Assembly (NCBI GenBank): GCA_016742125.1
Contig: JACVCM010000015.1
Location: 1-46,270, forward strand
Source of the DNA: Sphingomonadaceae bacterium
GTDB lineage: Bacteria; Pseudomonadota; Alphaproteobacteria; Sphingomonadales; Sphingomonadaceae
Reading direction: 5' to 3'
Length of the DNA stretch: 46,270 nucleotides
Numbering within the stretch: position 1 is the first letter of the stretch; every line of letters starts with the position of its first letter. Below the pieces are notes generated by a model. It saw nothing but the letters and a program-made list of their open reading frames with translations, was not told the origin of the DNA and did not search any database. Positions 1 through 6,773 of this stretch are shown in pieces. A program made the translations under genes and the position numbers.

Positions 1-433
1 CCTCTACACGCTCTACGGTAAGGGTGTCGATTGTGACGGCATGGTCGGCAGAGGTGTTCGACGCGTCGATATTGCCAATGCCATCGGTCAGGACCGCAAC
101 CCGGTTACCCTGATACCCCCGCAAAACCGGGCGCGAGGCACCGGGCGAGAAGCTGGTCGCTGACACGCCAGGCAGGCTCGTCAATATGTCGCCCAATTGG
201 GCGCGCGTCTTTTCCGCCAATATTTCCCCTGACAGGGCAGAAGTTCCGGCAAGAATATCGAGACGCTCCAGATAGGGAGCGGTGACGACAATTTCCTTAT
301 CGGTGTGAAAATCGTCGTCCTGGACAGTGCGGGCATCGGCGCCGGTTGTACCCTGCTGCGCACAAACCGGTGCGGCCATCGCAATGGAAAGGGCAGCAAG
401 GCTGATCGGGTAAAAATAAGACTTCAGTTTCAT
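1..433 (-). CDS. TonB-dependent receptor, N-terminal part (runs off the window)
   Basis: This is the first 144 codons of an outer-membrane TonB-dependent receptor read on the minus strand; the rest lies outside the window. The ATG at 433 starts a Sec signal peptide (MKLKSYFYP, then a hydrophobic run ending AAPVCAQ). After it come a TonB-box-like segment (KEIVVTAP, about residues 46-53) and the plug domain with LGDILTSLPGV, RPVLRGYQGNRV and DGIGNIDASN. The DGIG.IDASNTSADHAV stretch resembles the ZnuD/heme-type receptor branch, from memory of the family. TonB receptors take up metal chelates, vitamins or oligosaccharides using TonB-ExbBD energy. The substrate cannot be settled from this fragment, but the operator-like dyad in its promoter would fit metal (zinc) control. 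Confidence 0.88.
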   Translation of the reverse strand, partial: MKLKSYFYPISLAALSIAMAAPVCAQQGTTGADARTVQDDDFHTDKEIVVTAPYLERLDILAGTSALSGEILAEKTRAQLGDILTSLPGVSATSFSPGASRPVLRGYQGNRVAVLTDGIGNIDASNTSADHAVTIDTLTVERVE

Positions 434-481
434 CGGCACATATAATTCCTGGAAAAGGGGAGAAGCAGCGGCTCGATAGCG

Positions 482-509
482 ATTATGTAACAGTATAACA
501 ATACCTCAA
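482..509 (-). promoter_or_regulatory. Putative promoter of the TonB receptor with a Zur-like operator in the spacer
   Basis: Read on the minus strand there is a -35-like TTGAGG (509-504), a 16-base spacer and a -10-like CATAAT (487-482). The spacer and -10 edge hold TGTTATACTGTTACA (500-486), an imperfect dyad around C493. The core GTTATA-N-TGTTAC matches the GTTATA-N-TATAAC pattern of alphaproteobacterial Zur sites in 10 of 12 positions, from memory. It can also be read as a direct repeat TGTTA-N3-TGTTA. The -10 lies about 50 bases upstream of the receptor ATG. Seen: the boxes and dyad. Inferred: zinc-dependent repression by Zur. Confidence 0.4.
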
Positions 510-565
510 CGCCTTTTTTCGATGAATTGCAAATCTGGCATGTTAAACCCACGCGAAGTGCTGCT

Positions 566-597
566 GTCCGGACCGCAACATAGTGTTGCTTGCGGAC
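566..597 (+). other. Two-step hairpin in the cysK leader
   Basis: GTCCG (566-570) pairs with CGGAC (593-597). Inside it GCAACA (575-580) pairs with TGTTGC (584-589) across a TAG loop, with a small internal loop of GACC against TTG. The structure ends 29 bases before the cysK ATG. No T-run follows, so it is not a plain terminator for plus-strand transcription. It could be a stability or control element in the 5' leader, or chance. No riboswitch class was recognised. Confidence 0.35.
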
Positions 598-626
598 GGC
601 ATTGAACGCGACTAGCTGTCACGGTC

Positions 627-1607
627 ATGAACATGCTTTGGTCGACACTGGACTTGATAGGAAATACACCTCTGGTTCGCCTCAAGGGGCCGAGTGAAGA
701 GGCTGGGTGCGACATTTTCGGCAAATGCGAATTTGCCAACCCCGGCGCGTCGGTCAAGGATCGCGCGGCGCTGTACATCGTGCGCGATGCGGAACAGCAG
801 GGGCTGCTCAGGCCGGGAGGTACGATCGTCGAAGGCACGGCCGGCAATACCGGTATCGGTCTCGCGCTGGTGGCCAACGCGCTGGGTTACAAGACGATCA
901 TCGTCATGCCCGAGACTCAGAGTCAGGAGAAAAAGGATACGTTGCGAGCGCTCGGGGCGGAGTTGGTTCTGGTTCCTGCCGCGCCCTATTCCAACCCCGG
1001 TCATTTCGTCCATACATCGCGCCGTTTGGCCGAGGAAACCGATAACGCGGTCTGGGCCAACCAGTTCGACAATATCGCCAACCGCCGCGCGCATATTGAA
1101 ACCACGGCTGAGGAAATTTGGGCCCAGATGGACGGACGCATTGATGGCTTCACCTGCGCGGCCGGAACTGGTGGTACGATTGCGGGTGTCGGGCTGGGTC
1201 TGAAGGCAAAGGATGAGGCCGTCGCCATTGCGCTGACCGATCCACATGGCGCGGCGCTATATAATTATTATGCCTGCGGTGAGTTGCGGTCTGAAGGCAG
1301 TTCGGTGGCCGAAGGCATTGGACAGGGCCGGATTACCGCCAATCTCGACGGTGCGCCTATTGATACGCAGTTCCGGATATCCGATGAGGAAGGACTGGTC
1401 TGGGTAAGGCGCCTTCTGGCAGAAGAGGGGCTATGCCTCGGCCTGTCTTCGGGCATAAATGTCGCGGGTGCGGTCGCGCTGGGAAGGCAACTCGGCCCCG
1501 GGAAACGCATCGCGACCATATTGTGCGACACCGGGTTTAGGTACCTTTCGACCATCTACAACCCGGACTGGATGAGAAGCAAAAACCTGCCGACCCTAGA
1601 CATTTGA
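627..1607 (+). CDS. cysK: Cysteine synthase family PLP enzyme (O-acetylserine sulfhydrylase type)
   Basis: A 326-residue fold-type II PLP enzyme expected to make L-cysteine from O-acetylserine and sulfide in the cytoplasm. The N-terminus carries the family opening IGNTPLVRL (11-19). The PLP lysine sits in PGASVKDR (Lys44). The substrate loop reads GTAGNTG (70-76) where classical CysK has TSGNTG; the GTAGNTG form is common in alphaproteobacterial members, from memory. The PLP phosphate loop AAGTGGT and a late LSSGIN follow. Length is normal. The start could be ATG 627 or ATG 633, since the protein begins MNM. It stands apart from the sulfate-activation genes at 32958-36507, which feed the same pathway. 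A related beta-replacing enzyme with another sulfur donor cannot be excluded. Confidence 0.85.
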   Translation: MNMLWSTLDLIGNTPLVRLKGPSEEAGCDIFGKCEFANPGASVKDRAALYIVRDAEQQGLLRPGGTIVEGTAGNTGIGLALVANALGYKTIIVMPETQSQEKKDTLRALGAELVLVPAAPYSNPGHFVHTSRRLAEETDNAVWANQFDNIANRRAHIETTAEEIWAQMDGRIDGFTCAAGTGGTIAGVGLGLKAKDEAVAIALTDPHGAALYNYYACGELRSEGSSVAEGIGQGRITANLDGAPIDTQFRISDEEGLVWVRRLLAEEGLCLGLSSGINVAGAVALGRQLGPGKRIATILCDTGFRYLSTIYNPDWMRSKNLPTLDI

Positions 1608-1645
1608 CGCTTTGGCTCCGATATTAAGGGTCAGGAGAACGACAG

Positions 1646-1924
1646 ATGGTCGAACAGCGCCAGTCGGCAATGCAACGGATTCAGGTCGGTTTGGTCGGCC
1701 TGGTCGTCGTGCTTTTGTTTGTGAGCATCGCCAATATGGTATTGGACCGGGTCACTGGCAGCGTGGACAAGGCGTCTCTCCCCGAGAGCAGTCAGGCAAC
1801 CGTTGTAAAGGAAGTTCCCCCCGACGAACCACTTGCAGAACTCGGCGTCACACCTGTTGCCAAAGACGGTTCCGGGGAAAAGGCGCGTACAGAAGCTGCC
1901 CCCGGCACAGTCCAACCCCGGTAA
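1646..1924 (+). CDS. Small single-pass membrane protein, function unknown
   Basis: A 92-residue protein with a good ribosome site (AGGAGA at 1632-1637, eight bases before the ATG). Residues 13-32 (VGLVGLVVVLLFVSIANMVL) form one membrane segment. The rest is a polar, Pro/Glu-rich tail of about 60 residues, so it probably sits in the inner membrane with the tail in the periplasm. I do not recognise a domain. It lies 38 bases after cysK and 9 bases before the GldG-like gene and is probably cotranscribed with the latter, which suggests the two work together. A longer plus-strand reading frame at 1612-1944 overlaps it, but that frame is Arg/Gly-rich and lacks the membrane segment and ribosome site, so it was discarded. 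Confidence 0.65.
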   Translation: MVEQRQSAMQRIQVGLVGLVVVLLFVSIANMVLDRVTGSVDKASLPESSQATVVKEVPPDEPLAELGVTPVAKDGSGEKARTEAAPGTVQPR

Positions 1925-1933
1925 GACATTTTC

Positions 1934-2752
1934 ATGATCTTTGAATCTTCGGATGCGGGATCCCGCAAGCGCCTGCTGGTCGGCATATGGCTCGTTCTGG
2001 CGCTAGCTCTGATCTTGGGAGCCATTCGCTTCCTGCAGCCCAGCGAGAACGCTGCCAAGCCTGTGCTCGGACTGATGACGACGTTGCCGCTGGAATGGAG
2101 CGAAGGCGGCATCGAGGCCGACCTGGCCCAGGATGCGGAACCTCATCCCGCTTATGCACGATTGCGAGACCGATATGACATTCGGCCAGTCGATAATTTT
2201 GACAAGCTGTCTCTTCGTTCGACCCCGATATTGCTTCTCGCGCAACCTCGCGCGCTTGGACCGGCGGAACTCGTCAAGCTTGACAAATGGGTGCGGGATG
2301 GCGGCAGAATCCTGATTCTGGCCGATCCAGCCCTGTTATGGGGCAGCCTCTATCCGCTGGGCGACAAAAGGCGGCCGCTGTTCACGTCGATGCTGTCACC
2401 ACTGTTTTCGCACTGGGGGCTGGAGCTGGTGTTGCCAATGACCGACGATCAGGACGTTGTTCTGCGCGAACCCGACGGAATGACGGTGCGAACGCGGACG
2501 CCGGGCGAGTGGGTGCCAAAGCCAGGCGTCAAAATCTCGCTATGTGTTATCTCGGATCAAGGCCTGACCGCCACGTGCCGGGTCGGTAAGGGACGTGCGC
2601 TGCTGGTTGCTGACGCGGACCTCCTCGACACACCCTATTGGCAGGGACAAGGTGTGCGGGCGGTTACTGGCGGCGATGAATTTGCAAATGTGGAATGGAT
2701 TCTTCGGCTGCTAGCGAAGGTGGGGCAGGGTGGGGATTTTGTGGAGAAATGA
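1934..2752 (+). CDS. Membrane-anchored protein with a GldG/DUF4350-like domain
   Basis: A 272-residue protein with an N-terminal anchor at about residues 13-31 (LLVGIWLVLALALILGAI) and a soluble, presumably periplasmic, domain. It contains an LPLEWSEGG segment, a DxRPVDNFD turn and RILILADPALLWG near the middle. This arrangement (one anchor, then a Rossmann-like beta/alpha unit ending in ILADP) resembles the GldG-like or DUF4350 part of uncharacterised ABC-transport-associated proteins. No ATPase or permease partner lies next to it. The gene sits 9 bases after the small membrane protein. A weak ribosome site precedes the ATG. The function is unknown and the family link is tentative. Confidence 0.6.
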   Translation: MIFESSDAGSRKRLLVGIWLVLALALILGAIRFLQPSENAAKPVLGLMTTLPLEWSEGGIEADLAQDAEPHPAYARLRDRYDIRPVDNFDKLSLRSTPILLLAQPRALGPAELVKLDKWVRDGGRILILADPALLWGSLYPLGDKRRPLFTSMLSPLFSHWGLELVLPMTDDQDVVLREPDGMTVRTRTPGEWVPKPGVKISLCVISDQGLTATCRVGKGRALLVADADLLDTPYWQGQGVRAVTGGDEFANVEWILRLLAKVGQGGDFVEK

Positions 2753-2766
2753 CGGTCATGCGAACG

Positions 2767-2948
2767 GAATCACGGAAAATGGCGAGTTTCAGAATGTTTA
2801 GTGTCGGCGTTAACGGTTGAATCTGGCTAAATATTCCATCGAACGAGGGGATTTTCGACCGGTTTTCGCAATTTTCCCATAAAATCCCCCTTTTCATCCA
2901 TAATTTCCCCTGATATGCACAGGCATCCAAGGGGTGGATTCCTGATTC
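2767..2948 (+). promoter_or_regulatory. mraZ upstream control region with four GANTC sites
   Basis: This stretch between the GldG-like gene and mraZ carries four GANTC sequences: GAATC at 2767-2771 and 2819-2823, GATTC at 2937-2941 and 2944-2948. The last two are seven bases apart. GANTC is the site methylated by the cell-cycle methylase CcrM in alphaproteobacteria, and such clusters mark CcrM/GcrA-controlled promoters. One per 256 bases is expected by chance. No convincing -35/-10 pair was singled out, though the region must hold the start of the dcw transcript unless that comes from cysK. The methylation role is inference. Confidence 0.45.
2875..2910 (-). promoter_or_regulatory. Putative MraZ operator repeats
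   Basis: On the minus strand four G-rich pentamers recur at about one helical turn: GGGGA (2910-2906), GGATG (2899-2895), GGGGA (2889-2885) and TGGGA (2879-2875). MraZ in other bacteria binds direct repeats of TGGGN with about 5-base spacers in its own promoter, so this is a candidate autorepression site. It lies about 125-160 bases upstream of the likely mraZ start. One repeat is degenerate and the orientation is opposite to that of the gene, so confidence is modest. Confidence 0.35.
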
Positions 2949-3032
2949 TTACGGTCGTTCCGGCGTCCGCATGGCGAGTGCTTCGCCATGGTCGGCAATC
3001 TGCGCCCTTTTTGGGAGGGTAAGGTTCAGGCT

Positions 3033-3521
3033 GTGTCAGCGTTGGTGGTCTATGCGGGTTCCGGGGTGTCGGGTGTCGACGCCAAAGGCCGCACGACTAT
3101 CCCGTCGGAGTTGCGCGATAGCGTCCAGCAATCCAGCGGGGCGAACAATGTATGCATTTCGCGCCACAGCAACCTTCCATGCCTGATCGGTTTCGGCGGT
3201 GCGGAGCGCCTCAAACTCCGCGCCGATATCGAGGCCCAATGGCAGAGCGCGGTTAATCGCGGCGTCGAATTCGATCGTGAACTCGCCGGTGTTTCCGCCT
3301 CGTCGATTTTTGAAACCGCCTTTGAGGCGAGCGGAAGGTTCGTGCTGTCGCCGATGTTGCGTCATTTCGGCAAGATCGAGGATCGCGCATTCTTCTTTGG
3401 TGCCACGACGCACTTCATGCTGTGGAATCCGGACGTCTTCCTGAAAGATGCGCCATCTGCATTCGACCCAATCAAGGATGAGCTCAATTACTGGCTCGCC
3501 CAAGGCAAGCGCGACAAATGA
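3033..3521 (+). CDS. mraZ: Transcriptional regulator MraZ
   Basis: First gene of the dcw cluster. MraZ is a ring-forming DNA-binding protein of the SpoVT/AbrB swapped-hairpin type that represses its own operon. The first repeat reads YAGSGVSGVDAKGRTTIPSELR-like, with the hallmark DAKGR. The second has FEASGRFVLSPMLRHFGKIEDRAFFFG, the usual S/GR...LP-like half. I prefer the GTG at 3033: GGGAGGGTAAGG (3013-3024) sits at proper spacing and the first AbrB repeat starts soon after, giving 162 residues. An in-frame ATG at 2988 would add 15 residues but has a poor ribosome site. The stop overlaps the rsmH start (ATGA). The upstream GANTC sites and TGGGA-like repeats suggest cell-cycle and autoregulatory control. 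Confidence 0.85.
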   Translation: MSALVVYAGSGVSGVDAKGRTTIPSELRDSVQQSSGANNVCISRHSNLPCLIGFGGAERLKLRADIEAQWQSAVNRGVEFDRELAGVSASSIFETAFEASGRFVLSPMLRHFGKIEDRAFFFGATTHFMLWNPDVFLKDAPSAFDPIKDELNYWLAQGKRDK

Positions 3522-4474
3522 ACGCGCAGGCCCCCCATATTCCAGTCCTGCTGGATGAAGTGATTCACGCTCTGGCCATCACCCCTGGCGCGGAGATTGT
3601 GGATGGCACCTTTGGTGCAGGAGGATACAGCCAAGCGATACTGGCTGGCGGTGCGCGCGTTTACGCGTTTGACCGCGATCCCGATGCGCTATCGGAAGGT
3701 GCAGACCTTGCAGGCCGCAGTAGAGGTGCCTTGCGCCTCTACTCGGCCTGCTTTTCTGACATGGACGATGTCTTGCAGGCCGACGGCATCGCGTCGGTCG
3801 ATGGTGTCGTGCTCGATATCGGCGTTTCCTCCATGCAGCTCGATCGTGCAGAGCGCGGATTTTCCTTCCAGAAGGACGGTCCACTCGACATGCGAATGGC
3901 GCAGGACGGTATGAGTGCTGCAGATTTCGTCAATGAGGCTGACGAGGTCGAGATAGCTGATATTATTTACCGCTATGGTGAAGAGCATCGCTCGCGCCGG
4001 ATTGCCCGCGCCATTGTCGCTGCGCGCCCCATTTCAACCACGGCAGAACTGGCAATGATTGTGCGTAAGGCCGTTGGCCACAAACCCGGCGCACCGAAAG
4101 ATCCCGCCACACGCGCATTTCAGGCAATCCGCATTCACATCAATCGCGAACTCGATGAGCTCAATGAAGGGTTGGAGGCTGCGGAGCGGCTGCTAAAGCC
4201 AGGTGGGCGCCTCGCGGTCGTTACCTTTCACAGCCTTGAAGATCGCATGGTAAAACAGTTTCTGCGCCGCCGCAGCGGTGGAGAGGGTGCAGGGTCCAGA
4301 CATATACCGACGGTCGCACCGGCGGGCCCTGCACCCACATTCGAAAAAGCTGACAAGGCGGTTCGTCCATCCGACGCCGAAATCAACCGGAACCCGCGTG
4401 CCCGTTCTGCCACCTTGCGTTCGGCAACACGCAATTCTGCCCCCGCATGGAATGAAAAAGGATTGGCAGCATGA
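3518..4474 (+). CDS. rsmH: 16S rRNA (cytosine(1402)-N4)-methyltransferase RsmH
   Basis: A 318-residue SAM-dependent enzyme that N4-methylates C1402 of 16S rRNA in the ribosomal P site. The N-terminus has HIPVLLDEV and the SAM-binding DGTFGAGGYS (29-38). FDRDPDA (51-57) forms the second SAM loop. DIGVSSMQLD and the characteristic ERGFSF follow, and FHSLEDRMVKQF lies near residue 240. Length is that of the family (about 310). The C-terminus ends in a basic tail. It overlaps mraZ and ftsL by ATGA junctions, the classic second position of the dcw operon. Confidence 0.96.
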   Translation: MNAQAPHIPVLLDEVIHALAITPGAEIVDGTFGAGGYSQAILAGGARVYAFDRDPDALSEGADLAGRSRGALRLYSACFSDMDDVLQADGIASVDGVVLDIGVSSMQLDRAERGFSFQKDGPLDMRMAQDGMSAADFVNEADEVEIADIIYRYGEEHRSRRIARAIVAARPISTTAELAMIVRKAVGHKPGAPKDPATRAFQAIRIHINRELDELNEGLEAAERLLKPGGRLAVVTFHSLEDRMVKQFLRRRSGGEGAGSRHIPTVAPAGPAPTFEKADKAVRPSDAEINRNPRARSATLRSATRNSAPAWNEKGLAA

Positions 4475-5037
4475 GTCTAGCGATGAAGCGCCTGAAAAAT
4501 CTCGGCTGGCTGGCGTTGGTCTTCATGGTCGCAATATTGCTCTATCCGCTGTCGTTGAATGTCGCTGCCTTGCATAGCGACTTGGTTGCTGTCGACCGCC
4601 AGATACTCGATACCAAGCGTGAAATCAGCTTCCTGCAGGCGGAAATCCGGACACGCGCCAGTCTGCAGCAGTTGGAGGAATGGAACGAGCTTCTTTATGG
4701 CTACCAGCCACCGACGGCACAGCAATTTATCAATGGCGAAGCTGCGCTGGCGGGATTGGGCAACGATGTCCCGGTAACAAGGCCGGTGATGGTAGCGGTT
4801 GGCGATGCACCTGCGGGGATTGTGGGTGGCGGTGCCCATAGCACCTCATCGCTGGCCGCCACTGACGATGAAGATACTGTCACCGAGACTGCGGTCAAGG
4901 TTGCGGTCGCCAAAATCGATCCGCCCAAAGTCGAGCAGAGCCGTACAGAACGGCTGGCCAAGATGGACGAAAAATTGCTGTCTGACGACTTGATGCGTGA
5001 CATTTCCCTCAAGGCCGACAAAGAGCGTCGGCGTTAA
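4471..5037 (+). CDS. ftsL: Cell division protein FtsL-like
   Basis: A 188-residue bitopic membrane protein in the FtsL position between rsmH and ftsI. One membrane helix at about residues 12-31 (LGWLALVFMVAILLYPLSLN) is followed by a short coiled coil (about 33-65: DRQILDTKREISFLQAEIRT) and a WNELLYGYQPPTAQQF segment. This is the layout of FtsL, which with FtsB and FtsQ activates FtsWI at the septum. The tail of about 100 further residues (Ala/Val-rich, ending in a charged KADKERRR) makes it longer than enterobacterial FtsL (about 120); extended forms are usual in this group. The start may be ATG 4471 or ATG 4483. Assignment rests on architecture and synteny, since FtsL sequence is poorly conserved. 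Confidence 0.8.
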   Translation: MSLAMKRLKNLGWLALVFMVAILLYPLSLNVAALHSDLVAVDRQILDTKREISFLQAEIRTRASLQQLEEWNELLYGYQPPTAQQFINGEAALAGLGNDVPVTRPVMVAVGDAPAGIVGGGAHSTSSLAATDDEDTVTETAVKVAVAKIDPPKVEQSRTERLAKMDEKLLSDDLMRDISLKADKERRR

Positions 5038-6773
5038 TGACGATTCTTGCCGCCCGTACGACAACCCGCAAGGCTGGCATAGGCACACCTCCGTTTGCGG
5101 CCCATGGGTTTTGGCGATTGTTGGTGTTGTTGGGGGCGTTTGGTCTGTTCGTCATGTTGTTGATCGGGCGACTGGCGACTTTGGCATTGTTTGAAAGTTC
5201 CCGCGCTTATGGGGCGACGAGCACCGATTACGTTCCAGATCGTGGCGATATTGTCGACCGCAACGGCGTCCCGCTGGCACGCAGCATCTACGGTTACGCC
5301 ATCTGGGTGAAGCCCGATCAGATATTCGGCAACAAGAAAGAACTTGCCGGACAGCTTGCTGCCATATTTCCCGATACGCCCGCATCCGAATTTTATACTA
5401 AGCTGACGGCTGATAAGCCCGGCTATCTGCGCAAGCGGGCATTACCCGAACAGGTCCGTCAGGTGCACGATCTCGGCGAAATCGCCATCGAGTTCCCGCG
5501 CGAAGCAACCCGCCTGTACCCGCAGCACGACATGGCGGCTCATGTCCTCGGCTTTGTCAATCGCGACGGCAGGGGCGCCATGGGGATGGAGCGGGTGATG
5601 AACGACTATCTGCGCAATCCGTCGAAACGATCCAAGCCTCTGAACCTCTCGCTCGACGTACGCGTTCAGGCCGCGCTGGAAATCGAGCTGGCGTCCGGCA
5701 TGACGGCAACCGGTGCTAAAGGCGCGGCAGGGGTCATCCTCGATGTGCAGACAGGAGAGGTGATTGCCATGGCAACTCTGCCATCCTTCAACCCGAACCG
5801 GCCTGTTTTTGCAAACATCCCCGATGTCGGTCAAACCATCGTCGACGGACGCTATCCGATCACGCGCCAGACCAACAATGTCACCAACCGTGTTTACGAA
5901 CTGGGATCGACCTTCAAACCGCTGACTGTGGCGGCGGCGCTGGATGCAGGAACAGTCCGCGACCTGTCGATCCGCTATGATGCGACCAAGCCGCTTGAGG
6001 TGGGCAGGTTCAAGATTCGGGACACGCACCCTGCGGGTCGCTGGCTGAACACGCCGGAATCGCTGATCCACAGTTCGAACGTAGTTACCGCCCAGATTGC
6101 CGACAATTTAGGCGCGGCGCGTATGGATGCCATGTTGAAAGCCATGCATTTCGACGTCCGTCCGGATGTCGAACTGGCGGAGAAAGCGATGCCGTTATAC
6201 CCCAAGACCTGGGGTCGCATCACCAACATGACTGTTGGCTACGGTCATGGCATCGCGGTTACCCCGCTTCATCTGGCGAGCGCTTACGCAGCGATGGTCA
6301 ACGGTGGAATCTATCGGCCAGCGACGATGTTCAAGTCCAAAACGGATGCCAAGGTTCCCGGAAAAAGGGTGTTCTCGGCCGCTACCAGTGCACGTATGCG
6401 GCAATTGATGCGGATGATCGTTGTCGATGGAACCGGCAAAAAGGCCGATGCGGAAGGATATCGTGTCGGCGGCAAAACCGGGTCCGCCGAAAAACCGGGA
6501 GTGGGTGGCTATAGCCGCAATCTTGTCGTGGCCACCTTCGCAGCCGCGTTTCCGATGGATAATCCGCGCTACGTTGTTGTCGCCATGCTCGACGAACCAA
6601 AGGGCACCGAGGCATCCAGTTTTCAGCGCACCGCAGGCTACACGGCGGCGCCGGTCGTGCAGAAAACCGTGATGCGCATCGGACCGATGCTCGGGATTAT
6701 CCCGGACATCAAGCGCGACGTTGATGTTTCCGAACTGATGCCTCTATTGTGGAAGGCTAAGGGAGAGCAATAA
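5037..6773 (+). CDS. ftsI: Peptidoglycan DD-transpeptidase FtsI (PBP3)
   Basis: A 578-residue class B penicillin-binding protein that crosslinks septal peptidoglycan together with FtsW. A cytoplasmic start and one membrane helix (about 27-50) lead into the pedestal domain with DRGDIVDRNGVPLA (68-81). The transpeptidase has all three motifs: STFK (Ser291 to Lys294), SSN (346-348) and KTGS (479-482), with GYGHG at about 400. Length fits PBP3. It joins ftsL and murE by one-base TAATG overlaps. The transpeptidase serine, lysine and SxN motif all look intact, so the enzyme should be active and beta-lactam sensitive. Confidence 0.96.
   Translation: MTILAARTTTRKAGIGTPPFAAHGFWRLLVLLGAFGLFVMLLIGRLATLALFESSRAYGATSTDYVPDRGDIVDRNGVPLARSIYGYAIWVKPDQIFGNKKELAGQLAAIFPDTPASEFYTKLTADKPGYLRKRALPEQVRQVHDLGEIAIEFPREATRLYPQHDMAAHVLGFVNRDGRGAMGMERVMNDYLRNPSKRSKPLNLSLDVRVQAALEIELASGMTATGAKGAAGVILDVQTGEVIAMATLPSFNPNRPVFANIPDVGQTIVDGRYPITRQTNNVTNRVYELGSTFKPLTVAAALDAGTVRDLSIRYDATKPLEVGRFKIRDTHPAGRWLNTPESLIHSSNVVTAQIADNLGAARMDAMLKAMHFDVRPDVELAEKAMPLYPKTWGRITNMTVGYGHGIAVTPLHLASAYAAMVNGGIYRPATMFKSKTDAKVPGKRVFSAATSARMRQLMRMIVVDGTGKKADAEGYRVGGKTGSAEKPGVGGYSRNLVVATFAAAFPMDNPRYVVVAMLDEPKGTEASSFQRTAGYTAAPVVQKTVMRIGPMLGIIPDIKRDVDVSELMPLLWKAKGEQ

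Noticed and set aside
1612..1944. Alternative Arg/Gly-rich plus-strand frame over the small membrane protein gene
   Set aside because: The 1646-1924 frame has a membrane segment and a proper ribosome site; this one has neither.
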